Under the pieces are notes generated by a model. That model had not been told where the DNA came from. It made no database searches and saw only the letters and a program-made list of their open reading frames with translations. Both the position numbers and the translations under genes were made by a program. Positions 1-7,774 of a DNA stretch of 64,000 nucleotides are shown one piece after another. Every line of letters begins with the position of its first letter. Position 1 is the stretch's first letter. Source of the DNA: Streptomyces sp. TSRI0107 (GTDB lineage Bacteria > Actinomycetota > Actinomycetes > Streptomycetales > Streptomycetaceae); assembly GCF_001905845.1 (NCBI RefSeq), contig NZ_LIVZ01000011.1, forward strand, positions 62,001 to 126,000, read 5' to 3'.

Positions 1-70
1 TGGTGGCATCGAGCATCCGGCGACAGTAACCGACGAAGGTGTGTGATCGCCGTGTGGTGCGTCTCAGGAC

Positions 71-163
71 CGCCACAAAACGGGCCCCGCCTCCGCCACA
101 AAACGGGCCCCGCCTCCGCCGCAGACAGGGTCCCGCCTCCGCCACGGACCGGGGTCCCGCCTC
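71..163. repeat. Four tandem 23-24 bp repeats upstream of tuf3
   Basis: Four head-to-tail copies start at 71, 94, 117 and 140. The first two are identical; the last two keep the CCCGCCTC ending but diverge inside. The array lies about 250 bp before the EF-Tu gene in a stretch with no convincing gene. Its function is unknown. Confidence 0.85.
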
Positions 164-209
164 CGCGCGGTGCCGCGAAAACCATTCGACGCGCGGTGAC
201 GCGTCGGCG

Positions 210-323
210 ATGATCGACCTCATGTTCCGGCACGCCTTCGTCCTCGCAGCATCCGCGGTCGCGGATGCCACGAAGGCTGCCGTCGTCGTGCTCACGGCCG
301 TCGCCGACGGCGCCCGAAGCTGA
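210..323 (+). CDS. Possible small peptide, 37 aa (doubtful)
   Basis: This short open frame begins with ATG and encodes an Ala/Val-rich peptide with a hydrophobic centre (FVLAASAVADATKAAVVVL). No good Shine-Dalgarno precedes it. Its TGA stop abuts a two-tier hairpin at 322-364, so it could be a leader peptide before the EF-Tu gene or a chance frame in GC-rich DNA. I do not recognise it. Confidence 0.2.
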   Translation: MIDLMFRHAFVLAASAVADATKAAVVVLTAVADGARS

Positions 324-364
324 CCCTCTCCGGATCGTCCGGCGGACCCCGCAGGGGGAGGGTC
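322..364 (+). promoter_or_regulatory. Two-tier hairpin in the tuf3 leader
   Basis: Outer arms 322-331 and 355-364 pair over 10 positions with one G-T wobble. An inner stem GTCC/GGAC (337-340 with 344-347) sits in the loop. The structure ends 51 bp before the EF-Tu start codon and could be a terminator, an attenuator or a leader fold. There is no U-tract. Confidence 0.45.
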
Positions 365-415
365 GGCAACTCCCGGGGGTCCCGATCCACTTCGCCGAGG
401 CTTCGAGGTATTGCC

Positions 416-1585
416 ATGTCCAAGACGGCGTACGTCCGCACCAAACCGCATCTCAACATCGGCACCATGGGCCATGTCGACCACGGCAAGACCACCCTGA
501 CCGCCGCCATCACCAAGGTCCTCGCCGAGCGCGGCACCGGCACCTTCGTGCCGTTCGACCGTATCGACCGCGCCCCGGAGGAGGCCGCGCGGGGCATCAC
601 CATCAACATCGCGCACGTCGAGTACGAGACCGACACCCGGCACTACGCGCACGTGGACATGCCGGGCCACGCCGACTACGTCAAGAACATGGTCACCGGC
701 GCGGCACAGCTCGACGGGGCCATCCTCGTCGTCTCCGCGCTCGACGGGATCATGCCGCAGACCGCCGAACACGTGCTGCTCGCCCGGCAGGTGGGCGTCG
801 ACCACATCGTCGTCGCCCTGAACAAGGCCGACGCGGGCGACGAGGAGCTGATCGACCTGGTCGAGCTGGAAGTCCGCGACCTGCTCACCGCGCACGGCTA
901 CGGCGGCGACGCCGTACCCGTCGTACGGGTCTCCGGGCTGCGGGCACTGGAGGGCGACCCGCGCTGGACGGCGTCCGTGGAGGCGCTGCTCGACGCAGTG
1001 GACACCTATGTGCCCATGCCCGAGCGGTACCTGGACGCGCCGTTCCTGCTGCCGGTGGAGAACGTGCTGACCATCACCGGCCGCGGCACGGTCGTCACCG
1101 GCGCCGTCGAACGGGGCACGGTGCGCCTCGGCGACCGGGTCGAGGTGCTGGGCGCCGGACTGGAGTCCGTCGTCACCGGCCTCGAGACCTTCGGCAAGCG
1201 CATGGAGGAGGCGCAGGCCGGGGACAACGTGGCGCTGCTGCTGCGCGGGGTGCCGCGCGACGCGGTCCGGCGCGGGCACATCGCCGCCGCGCCCGGCAGC
1301 GTGGTGCCCAGCAGCCGGTTCACGGCGCGGGTGTACGTGCTGTCCGCCCGCGAGGGCGGCCGTACGACGCCGGTGGCGACCGGGTACCGGCCGCAGTTCT
1401 ACATCCGCACCGCGGACGTGGTCGGCGCCGTCGACCTCGGTGAGACGGCTGTCGCCCGTCCCGGCGACACCGTCACGATGACGGTCGAGCTGGGCCGCGA
1501 GGTGCCGCTGGAGCCGGGTCTCGGCTTCGCGATCCGCGAGGGCGGGCGCACGGTCGGCGCGGGCACGGTCACGACGGTCGGCTGA
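416..1585 (+). CDS. tuf3: Elongation factor Tu, tuf3-type
   Basis: This 389-residue protein is a translation GTPase that brings aminoacyl-tRNA to the ribosome. The GTPase domain shows GHVDHGKTT at residues 19-27, DMPGH at 81-85 and NKAD at 136-139, followed by the two beta-barrel domains. The effector segment reads RGITINIAHVEYE, close to the standard EF-Tu motif. It is slightly shorter than the usual Streptomyces EF-Tu1 (about 397 aa) and stands alone, not in a str operon beside rpsL, rpsG and fusA, which fits the divergent second EF-Tu (tuf3) known in this genus. The ATG is preceded by GAGG. A hairpin terminator follows at 1590-1627. The assignment as an EF-Tu is certain; the tuf3 label rests on context and length. 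Confidence 0.93.
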   Translation: MSKTAYVRTKPHLNIGTMGHVDHGKTTLTAAITKVLAERGTGTFVPFDRIDRAPEEAARGITINIAHVEYETDTRHYAHVDMPGHADYVKNMVTGAAQLDGAILVVSALDGIMPQTAEHVLLARQVGVDHIVVALNKADAGDEELIDLVELEVRDLLTAHGYGGDAVPVVRVSGLRALEGDPRWTASVEALLDAVDTYVPMPERYLDAPFLLPVENVLTITGRGTVVTGAVERGTVRLGDRVEVLGAGLESVVTGLETFGKRMEEAQAGDNVALLLRGVPRDAVRRGHIAAAPGSVVPSSRFTARVYVLSAREGGRTTPVATGYRPQFYIRTADVVGAVDLGETAVARPGDTVTMTVELGREVPLEPGLGFAIREGGRTVGAGTVTTVG

Positions 1586-1589
1586 CCGG

Positions 1590-1627
1590 CGGGGCCCGCC
1601 TCAGCACATGCCAAGAGGCGGGCCCCG
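1590..1627 (+). terminator. Rho-independent-like terminator after tuf3
   Basis: A perfect 13-bp inverted repeat (1590-1602 with 1615-1627) and a 12-nt loop lie 4 bp after the EF-Tu stop codon. It lacks a U-tract, as is common in Streptomyces. Confidence 0.75.
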
Positions 1628-1729
1628 TCCGCCCGTTGGGGGCCCGGGGCGGGCCCCGGCGTCGCGTTGTCGCTGCCATGCGGGACACTGGGCCGCGGAC
1701 GGTCATGGTCGGAGAAGGGCGGGGACACC

Positions 1730-2566
1730 ATGGGCGGCAAGGCACTCGTGCTCGGCGGCGGGGGCAGCGGCGGCACCGGCTGGCTGGCCGGGATGCTGCA
1801 CGGCCTGGGGGAAGCGGGCGTGGACCTCGGCGACGCCGAGGTGGTGATCGGTACGTCGGCCGGAGGCACCGTCGGCGCGCAACTGCTGGCGAGCGGCCTC
1901 GCGGAGACCTACGAGCGGCAACTCGCCGAGCCCGCCGGCGAGATCGGCGGCCGGCTCGGTGCCGGCACGATCCTGCGCTATGCCTGGGCCACCCTCACCT
2001 CCCGCACCCCGGAGGCGTACGGCCGCAAGGTCGGCCGGATGGCCCTCGCGGCCCGCACCCCGGACCCGGCGGCGCGCCGGGCGGCGATCGAGAGCCGGCT
2101 GGTGTCCGCCGACTGGCCGCAGCGCCCGCTGCGGCTCACCGCCGTCGACACGGCCACCGGCGAACTGCGGGTCTTCGACCGGCACAGCGGAGTCCCGCTC
2201 CTCGACGCGCTGACCGCGAGCTGCGCGGTGCCCGGCATCTGGCCGCCGGTCGCCCTGGACGGCCGGCGCTGGATGGACGGCGGCATCCACTCACCCGCCA
2301 ACGCCCATCTGGCGGCGGGGTACGACCGGGTCGTCGTGCTCGCCCCCATGGCCGCCGGCGGCGGGCCGCTGGCCTCGGCCGCCGCCCAGGGCGCGCGCCT
2401 CGCCGCCCAGGGCGCCCAGGTCGTCGTGCTCGCCCCGTCCGCGGCGGCGAAGCAGGCCTTCGGCCGCAACCCCGCGGACCCGGCGGTCCGCCCGGCGGCG
2501 GCGCGGGCCGGGTACGCGCAGGCGCCCGCTCACGCGGAGGAGGTCGCGAAGGTGTGGGGCGGGTGA
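1730..2566 (+). CDS. Patatin-like phospholipase / esterase
   Basis: The 278-residue protein is a patatin-fold serine hydrolase expected to cleave acyl esters of (phospho)lipids with a Ser-Asp dyad. The oxyanion-hole loop GGGGSGG is at residues 9-15, the nucleophile elbow GTSAGG puts the catalytic Ser at 43, and the motif DGG gives the Asp at 183. No signal peptide or membrane segment is visible, so it is probably cytoplasmic. I chose the ATG at 1730 because GGAGAAGG lies about 11 bp upstream and the GGGG loop normally sits close to the N terminus. The substrate is unknown. It appears to be a single-gene unit after the tuf3 terminator. Confidence 0.85.
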   Translation: MGGKALVLGGGGSGGTGWLAGMLHGLGEAGVDLGDAEVVIGTSAGGTVGAQLLASGLAETYERQLAEPAGEIGGRLGAGTILRYAWATLTSRTPEAYGRKVGRMALAARTPDPAARRAAIESRLVSADWPQRPLRLTAVDTATGELRVFDRHSGVPLLDALTASCAVPGIWPPVALDGRRWMDGGIHSPANAHLAAGYDRVVVLAPMAAGGGPLASAAAQGARLAAQGAQVVVLAPSAAAKQAFGRNPADPAVRPAAARAGYAQAPAHAEEVAKVWGG

Positions 2567-2679
2567 CATTCGGGCCGGTCTGTCGCCAGTGCGCCTGATA
2601 CACGCCCTTGTGGTGGCTTTGTCGACCCCTGACCGTGGTGTGGGGGCGGGGAGACGGAGCGGACACGAGGGGGTGGCCG

Positions 2680-2922
2680 GTGGACGGACTGCGGGGCGTG
2701 GCGGCACGGCTGCTGGTCGAGCTGGCGGTCGTGCTGGAGCGCACGGTGGCCGGTGAGGTCGCGAACGAACGGCTGAAGCGACGCCGGAACGCGGCCCTGC
2801 GGGCCGCACACACCCGCGGCGTGCCGGTGGAGACGCTGGCGGCACGGCTGGGGCTGTCGGAGGCCTGGGTGCGACGGGTGGTGAACGGGGGGCCGCCGGC
2901 CGCCCGCACAATGGACCCGTGA
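2680..2922 (+). CDS. Small helix-turn-helix protein, 80 aa
   Basis: This short protein starts at GTG 2680 behind GAGGGGG. It consists of an amphipathic, Arg-rich helical N-terminal half and a C-terminal helix-turn-helix segment (VETLAARLGLSEAWVRRVV) resembling the DNA-recognition helices of sigma region 4 or XRE proteins. Its stop overlaps the start of the next gene by four bases (GTGA, 2919-2922), so the two are translationally coupled. It may regulate or assist the downstream methyltransferase-like protein. The exact family was not recognised. Confidence 0.6.
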   Translation: MDGLRGVAARLLVELAVVLERTVAGEVANERLKRRRNAALRAAHTRGVPVETLAARLGLSEAWVRRVVNGGPPAARTMDP

Positions 2923-3764
2923 ACGAGCCCATCCCCGTCAGCCGAGCCGTCGACCAGGGAACCGCCAAGCTGATGCCCGACGTCGACCGGGAGCGGGCCT
3001 GGCTGCTGACCGTCGACGGGGCGCCCCAGTCCTACGTCGACCTCGACGAGCCGACCCACCTGGAGTTCGAGTACGCACGGCGGCTCGGCCACGTGCTGGA
3101 CACCCTCGCCGAGCCGGGGCGCGCGCTGGACGTGGTGCACCTCGGCGGCGGGGCGCTCACCCTGCCGCGCTACGTTGCCGCGACCCGGCCCGGTTCACGG
3201 CAGGACGTCGTCGAGGCCGACCGGGCGCTGCTGGACCTGGTCGTCGAGCAGTTGCCGCTGCCGGCCGGCGCCGGGATCGCGCTGCACGCCGCCGACGCCC
3301 GGGCCTGGCTGGCGGGGGTCCCCGACGGGCGGGCGGACGTCCTCGTCGCCGACGTCTTCGGCGGCTCGCGGGTCCCCGCCCATCTGACCTCCCTCGCCTA
3401 CGCCCGCGAGGCCGAGCGGGTGCTGCGCGCGGACGGTGTGTACCTGGCGAACCTCGCCGACGCCGCGCCCTTCGCCTTCCTCCGCTCCCAACTGGCCACC
3501 TTCGCCGCGGTCTTCGAGGAGCTTGCGCTGATCGCCGAGCCGGCCGTGCTGCGGGGCCGCCGCTTCGGCAACGCCGTGCTGGTCGCCTCGCACCGGCCGG
3601 TCGACATCGCCGCACTGGCCCGCCGCACCGCCGCCGACGTCTTCCCCGCCCGGGTCGAGCACGGGGCCGCCCTGCGGGAGCTCACCGGCGACGCCCGTCC
3701 CGTCCGCGACGAGGACGCCGTACCGTCACCCGAGCCCCCCGACGGGGCGTTCGGCATCGGCTGA
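2919..3764 (+). CDS. Spermidine-synthase-like / SAM-dependent methyltransferase-fold protein
   Basis: This 281-residue cytoplasmic protein has the Rossmann fold of the spermidine synthase/methyltransferase group. The glycine-rich loop VHLGGGALTLPRY is near residue 70, followed by the acidic ligand segment VVEADRALLDLV. A later acidic segment (DVLVADVFGGS) corresponds to the region that carries the catalytic Asp in polyamine synthases. Actinobacteria carry many stand-alone proteins of this type without demonstrated aminopropyltransferase activity, so the substrate stays open. It is translated by GTG overlap with the small HTH gene upstream. Its last 39 bp overlap the end of the convergent MFS gene. 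Confidence 0.7.
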   Translation: MNEPIPVSRAVDQGTAKLMPDVDRERAWLLTVDGAPQSYVDLDEPTHLEFEYARRLGHVLDTLAEPGRALDVVHLGGGALTLPRYVAATRPGSRQDVVEADRALLDLVVEQLPLPAGAGIALHAADARAWLAGVPDGRADVLVADVFGGSRVPAHLTSLAYAREAERVLRADGVYLANLADAAPFAFLRSQLATFAAVFEELALIAEPAVLRGRRFGNAVLVASHRPVDIAALARRTAADVFPARVEHGAALRELTGDARPVRDEDAVPSPEPPDGAFGIG

Positions 3765-5060
3765 CCCGCTGTCCGCGCCGGGCACGGCCGGGGCACCCGC
3801 CACCGCGACCTCCTTGGTCCGGCGCCGCAGATTGCGCACGTCCGGTACGCACAGCACGGCCGCCGTGACCACCACGACCAGCGTCGCGCACCCCCACAGC
3901 GCCGGGGTCCGCCCGAACGCCTGCTCCGCGGGCCCGGCCAGCGCCGTCGCCAGCGGGACCATCGCGACGGAGCCGAACCAGTCGTAGGCCGAGACTCGGG
4001 ACAGCTTGTCCTCCGGTATCTCCTGGTGCAGGGCGGTCATCCAGGAGACGCCGAACACCTCCAGCGTCACCCCGGTCAGGAACATCACCGCGCACAGCAC
4101 CCCCACCGGCACCGGCACGGCCAGCGCCGCGGACGGCAGGGCCAGCGGGAAGACGCACAGCGTGCCCGCCAGCAGCAGCCGGCGCGGCTTCCAGCGGGTC
4201 ATCAGCAGCGCGCCGCCGACCGTGCCCGCGGCGAAGAAGCCGAGCGCCAGACCCCAGGGCGCCGCCCCGCCGAGGTGGTCGCGGGCGACCAGCGGGCCGT
4301 AGACCGCGTCGGCGGCGCCGACCACCGCGTTGGCGATCGAGAACTGCACCACGATGCCCCACAGCCACGGCCGCCCGGCGACCTCCCGCCAGCCCTCCCG
4401 CAGATCGGCGAGCATCCCGCCGCCCGGCGTGCGCGCCGGGACGCCGCTCACGTCGAGGAACGAGCGCAGCGCGGCGGCGACCGCGAAGGCCACCGCGTCC
4501 GCCGCGAGCACCCAGCCCGGCCCGATCGCGGCGACCATCGCGCCGCCGAGGGCCGCGCCGCCCAGCGCCGCGCCCTGCATCGCCATGCGGAACACCGCGA
4601 ACGCCCGGCCCGCCTGCTCGCCCTGGACGGAGGAGAGCAGCATCCCCTCGGCCGCCGGGCTGAAGAACGCCTGGCCGGTGCCGCCCAGCGCGGTCAGCAG
4701 CATCATCTGCCACAGCTGCGGCTCGCCGGTGAGTACGAGCAGGGCGAACAGTCCCTGCGAGACACAGTTGAGGGCGTTGGCCGCGACCATCACGTGGTGC
4801 CGGGGCAGCCGGTCCGCGAGCGCCCCGCCGATCAGCAGGAAGAGCACCAGCGGCAGGGTGCGCGCGGCCGCGACCAGCCCCACGTCGCCGCCGTCGCCGC
4901 CGGCTTCGAGCACGGCGAACGCGGCGGCGATCAGCGCACCGTGGCTGCCGAGGTGGGTGACCACCGCGGAGGCGGTCAGCAGACTGTAGTTGCGGCCCGC
5001 CCAGGAGGGTCTGCGCGGGCGGCGGCCGGAGGCGGCGGTGAGGTCGTCGGCGGAGTTCAC
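3726..5060 (-). CDS. MFS exporter (EntS-like)
   Basis: This 444-residue integral membrane protein has about twelve hydrophobic segments, typical of a major facilitator superfamily drug or siderophore exporter. The cytoplasmic loop after helix 2 carries the MFS signature in the form GGALADRLPRHHVM. A short charged tail follows the last helix. The GTG start at 5060 gives the N terminus MNSADDLTAASGRRPRRPS before the first helix. The gene ends inside the coding region of the convergent methyltransferase-like gene, a 39-bp tail-to-tail overlap. The substrate cannot be told from sequence. Confidence 0.8.
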   Translation of the reverse strand: MNSADDLTAASGRRPRRPSWAGRNYSLLTASAVVTHLGSHGALIAAAFAVLEAGGDGGDVGLVAAARTLPLVLFLLIGGALADRLPRHHVMVAANALNCVSQGLFALLVLTGEPQLWQMMLLTALGGTGQAFFSPAAEGMLLSSVQGEQAGRAFAVFRMAMQGAALGGAALGGAMVAAIGPGWVLAADAVAFAVAAALRSFLDVSGVPARTPGGGMLADLREGWREVAGRPWLWGIVVQFSIANAVVGAADAVYGPLVARDHLGGAAPWGLALGFFAAGTVGGALLMTRWKPRRLLLAGTLCVFPLALPSAALAVPVPVGVLCAVMFLTGVTLEVFGVSWMTALHQEIPEDKLSRVSAYDWFGSVAMVPLATALAGPAEQAFGRTPALWGCATLVVVVTAAVLCVPDVRNLRRRTKEVAVAGAPAVPGADSGSADAERPVGGLG

Positions 5061-5125
5061 CGGCTGACTATCACCGGCCGGGGCCCGACTTGCCAAACCG
5101 TATGACCGCCGCCCGTCGGCGCAGG

Positions 5126-6154
5126 TCAGCCGCCCGTGGGCTCGCCGTGCAGCCGGATGGTGCCGGCGATCTTCATGATGGTCTCCTTGGAGACCTCCTT
5201 CTTCACGCCCTTGGCGCCGAAGAAGTTCCATGCCACGTAGTCGCCCGCGGAGTTCTGGAAGCCGAACGTCATCGCCTTGCCGTCGCTCGCGCACTTGCCC
5301 TTGCGGGGTGTGTCCTTCGACTCGGCCCAGGCGACGCTGCCCTCGATGCCGGAGGCGGTCGTGAAGGGCTCGGCCTTCTCCTCGAAGACCATGCTCTTCT
5401 TGTCCGGCTGGGTGTAGCCGCCGTAGACCCACCAGGCGACCGTGTTGATCGCCACCTCGTCGGTGTCCTTGGCGCCGTCGGCGCCCTTGGTGCCGACCGC
5501 GGCCAGCTCGACGTCGTCGCTCCTGCCGTCCTTGTCGTCGTCCGACGTGCACCACTTGGACTGGTAGATGGCGGTGCCGGTCATGGTGACGAGCGGCTTG
5601 AGCTCGTCCGCGTTCTCCTCCTCGAACGCGATGAGCATGCCCGGGTCCTGCACCTCCCAGTCGGCCGGCACGTCGAACGCGACGCCCCACTTGGGGTTGA
5701 CGACGACCTTCCAGCCCGCGATGGTCGGCTTCTCCGCCTCACCGTCGCGCGGGTTGTCGTCCGTCCCGGAGGAGCTCGCGGTGGGTTCCGCGGGCGGCGC
5801 GGGCGACTGGCTGGTCTTCGTCTTGGAACCGCCGTCGGCCTGGTCGTCCTTGTCGCCGCCGAGGACCAGGAACCCGGTCACGCCGGCCGCGACGACCACG
5901 GCCGTGGCCGCCACGATCGCGACCAGCTTCGTCCGGTTGCCGCCACCGCCGCCACCGCCACCGCCGTCGGTCGCCGGCTGCGGGGCACCCACGGGCGCGG
6001 GGGTGTTCCACTGCGGCTGCTGCTGGTACGGGTTGGGCTGCTGGTAGCCGGGCTGCTGATAGGGATTCGGCTGCTGGTACCCCGGCTGCTGGTACGGGTT
6101 GTTCTGGCCCTGCGGGTTCTGCTCGCCCCCGGGCTGCTGCTGTCCTGGCCACAT
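5126..6154 (-). CDS. Membrane-anchored protein with Gln/Pro-rich N terminus (paralogue 1)
   Basis: This 342-residue protein has three parts. A cytoplasmic N terminus of about 75 residues is rich in Gln, Pro, Asn and Tyr, with repeats such as NPYQQPGYQQP. A single membrane helix follows (LVAIVAATAVVVAAGVTGFL), then an extracytoplasmic domain of about 230 residues. That domain contains GWKVVVNPKWGVAFDVPADW, a DDDKDGRSDD loop resembling a calcium-binding DxDxDG motif, and two Cys (KWC, KCASDGKA) that could form a disulfide. The next gene upstream on the same strand encodes a paralogue with the same layout, so this is a tandem duplication. I do not recognise a named family; a cell-surface role is likely. 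Confidence 0.75.
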   Translation of the reverse strand: MWPGQQQPGGEQNPQGQNNPYQQPGYQQPNPYQQPGYQQPNPYQQQPQWNTPAPVGAPQPATDGGGGGGGGGNRTKLVAIVAATAVVVAAGVTGFLVLGGDKDDQADGGSKTKTSQSPAPPAEPTASSSGTDDNPRDGEAEKPTIAGWKVVVNPKWGVAFDVPADWEVQDPGMLIAFEEENADELKPLVTMTGTAIYQSKWCTSDDDKDGRSDDVELAAVGTKGADGAKDTDEVAINTVAWWVYGGYTQPDKKSMVFEEKAEPFTTASGIEGSVAWAESKDTPRKGKCASDGKAMTFGFQNSAGDYVAWNFFGAKGVKKEVSKETIMKIAGTIRLHGEPTGG

Positions 6155-6193
6155 GAGCGGTAACCCTAGTGGTGTTCACGACACGATTCGGTC

Positions 6194-6214
6194 ACCGCCC
6201 CTTGTCAGGGCGGT
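6194..6214 (-). terminator. Short hairpin between the paralogous genes
   Basis: A 7-bp stem (6194-6200 with 6208-6214) and 7-nt loop follow the stop codon of the 6234-7184 gene and precede the start of the 5126-6154 gene. It is a possible weak terminator or leader hairpin. Confidence 0.4.
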
Positions 6215-6233
6215 AGCGAAACCGTGCACGTGT

Positions 6234-7184
6234 TCAGGACTCCGACGGCACGGTGTAGAGGCGCACCGTCCGGGCGATCTCCTTCACCGTGGCGTCCGGT
6301 ACCTCCTCGCCCACCTCGTGCGCGCCGACGAACGACCACGACACCACGTCACCGTCGCCGTTCTCGAAGGCGAAGGTGGTGGCCTTGCCGTCCGAGTCGC
6401 ACTTCTCCCGCCGCTCGACCCCGGAGGACGACGAGGTGACGAGGGTGCCGTCGAGACCGGAGTCGGTGGTGAACGAGGTCGCCGGGCCGGTCGTGACCTT
6501 CGCGCGGTCCGGCTGGGTGTAGAGGCCGTAGACCCAGTTCGCGGAGTCCGCGCGGGCGGCCTCCCCGGGATCGCGGGCCCCGTTGTTGCCGCGGGTGCCG
6601 GCGCTCGCCAGCGGGGTGTCGTCGGCGGTGCCGTCCCGGTCGTCGTCGGACGAGCACCACTTCTCCTTCAGCAGGGCGGGTGCCTTCATCGCGACCAGCG
6701 GCTTCTCCAGCGGGTCGTCGTCCTCGGTGACGTAGCTGACCCAGTCCGGCGACTGGGGCGCCCACTCGGCCGGGACGTCGAAGGCGACGCCCAGGTCCGG
6801 GTTGACGACGACCTTCCAGCCCGCGACGGTCGGCTTCGGGCCGTCCCCGTCGCGGGGGTTGCCGGTGGCGGAGGGGGCCGCCGACGACGTGCTCGGCGCC
6901 GGGGCGGGCGCCTGGTCGCCGTCGCCGCCGAGCAGTACGGCGCCGGTCACGGCGGAGGCCGCCACGACGGCCGCCGCCGCGCCGATCGCGATCATCCTCG
7001 TCCGCCGCCCGCCCCCCGCGTCGCCGCCGCCGCTCGGCGGCGCGGCGGGGAGGGTTGGGGCGTCCCAGGGGCGCGGGCTGTGCGCGGAGGGGCCGGTCTG
7101 CTGGTGAGCGGGCTGGCGGTAGGGGTTGTTCTGCGGGTCGTGCGGATCGGGACCGCTCGTCGGCGGCTGCTCTCCATGCCACAT
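6234..7184 (-). CDS. Membrane-anchored protein, tandem paralogue 2
   Basis: This 316-residue protein has the architecture of its downstream neighbour: a short Pro/Gln-rich cytoplasmic part beginning MWHGEQPP, one membrane helix, and an extracytoplasmic domain. The domain carries GWKVVVNPDLGVAFDVPAEW, the acidic loop SDDDRDGTADD and the two conserved Cys (KWC, KCDSDGKA). The N-terminal repeat tract is shorter than in paralogue 1. I chose the ATG at 7184 because the encoded start matches the MWPGQQQP start of the paralogue. It is divergent from the thioesterase gene at 7255. The function is unknown; an envelope protein with a calcium-stabilised domain is an inference. Confidence 0.72.
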   Translation of the reverse strand: MWHGEQPPTSGPDPHDPQNNPYRQPAHQQTGPSAHSPRPWDAPTLPAAPPSGGGDAGGGRRTRMIAIGAAAAVVAASAVTGAVLLGGDGDQAPAPAPSTSSAAPSATGNPRDGDGPKPTVAGWKVVVNPDLGVAFDVPAEWAPQSPDWVSYVTEDDDPLEKPLVAMKAPALLKEKWCSSDDDRDGTADDTPLASAGTRGNNGARDPGEAARADSANWVYGLYTQPDRAKVTTGPATSFTTDSGLDGTLVTSSSSGVERREKCDSDGKATTFAFENGDGDVVSWSFVGAHEVGEEVPDATVKEIARTVRLYTVPSES

Positions 7185-7254
7185 GGGCCGCAAGGATACG
7201 GCGATCATCGTACGAGTCTGGTCAGGCTTGGCTACTCATGGGTAACATGCGGTC

Positions 7255-7707
7255 ATGAGCGCAGATCAGATGTCGATCGGCGAGTTGCTCGCCGCCACGG
7301 TGCCGATGGTTCGGACCCTGAACCTGGAGTACCTGGAGACCACTCCGGAGAAGGCCGTGCTGGCCCTCCCGGACCAGAGCGAGTACCGCAACCACGTCGG
7401 CGGGCCGCACGCCGGGGCGATGTTCACCCTCGGCGAGTCGGCCAGCGGCGCGATCGTCCTGGCCGCCTTCGGGGACCAGCTCTCGCGCGCCGTACCGCTC
7501 CCCGTCCACGCCGACATCGCGTTCAAGAAGATCGCCCTGGGCCCGGTGAAGGCCACCGCGACCCTCGGCCGTCCGATCGCCGACGTCGTCGCCGAACTCG
7601 ACGCGGGCAAGCGCCCCGAGTTCCCGGTGAGCGTGGCGATCCAGCGCGAGGACGGCGCCGTCACCAGCGAGATGACCGTCGTCTGGACACTGCGCCCCAA
7701 CAGCTGA
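7255..7707 (+). CDS. Hotdog-fold thioesterase (PaaI/DUF4442-like)
   Basis: The 150-residue protein matches the size and pattern of single-domain hotdog thioesterases, which hydrolyse acyl-CoA or acyl-ACP thioesters in the cytoplasm. The characteristic segment is RNHVGGPHAGAMFTLGESAS, with the HAG turn followed by the long central helix and an acidic residue in the position typical of PaaI-like enzymes. The ATG at 7255 has little room for a leader after the candidate -10 TAACAT, so the mRNA may be nearly leaderless. A hairpin terminator at 7731-7764 separates it from convergent galU. The natural substrate is unknown. Confidence 0.75.
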   Translation: MSADQMSIGELLAATVPMVRTLNLEYLETTPEKAVLALPDQSEYRNHVGGPHAGAMFTLGESASGAIVLAAFGDQLSRAVPLPVHADIAFKKIALGPVKATATLGRPIADVVAELDAGKRPEFPVSVAIQREDGAVTSEMTVVWTLRPNS

Positions 7708-7730
7708 GCCGTACGGCTCCCACGGCCGTC

Positions 7731-7764
7731 AGGGCCCCGGACGTCGCGTCGCGGCCGGGGCCCT
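7731..7764. terminator. Bidirectional terminator between thioesterase gene and galU
   Basis: A perfect 10-bp inverted repeat (7731-7740 with 7755-7764) with a 14-nt loop lies between two convergent genes. Confidence 0.7.
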
Positions 7765-7774
7765 CGGCATGCGC

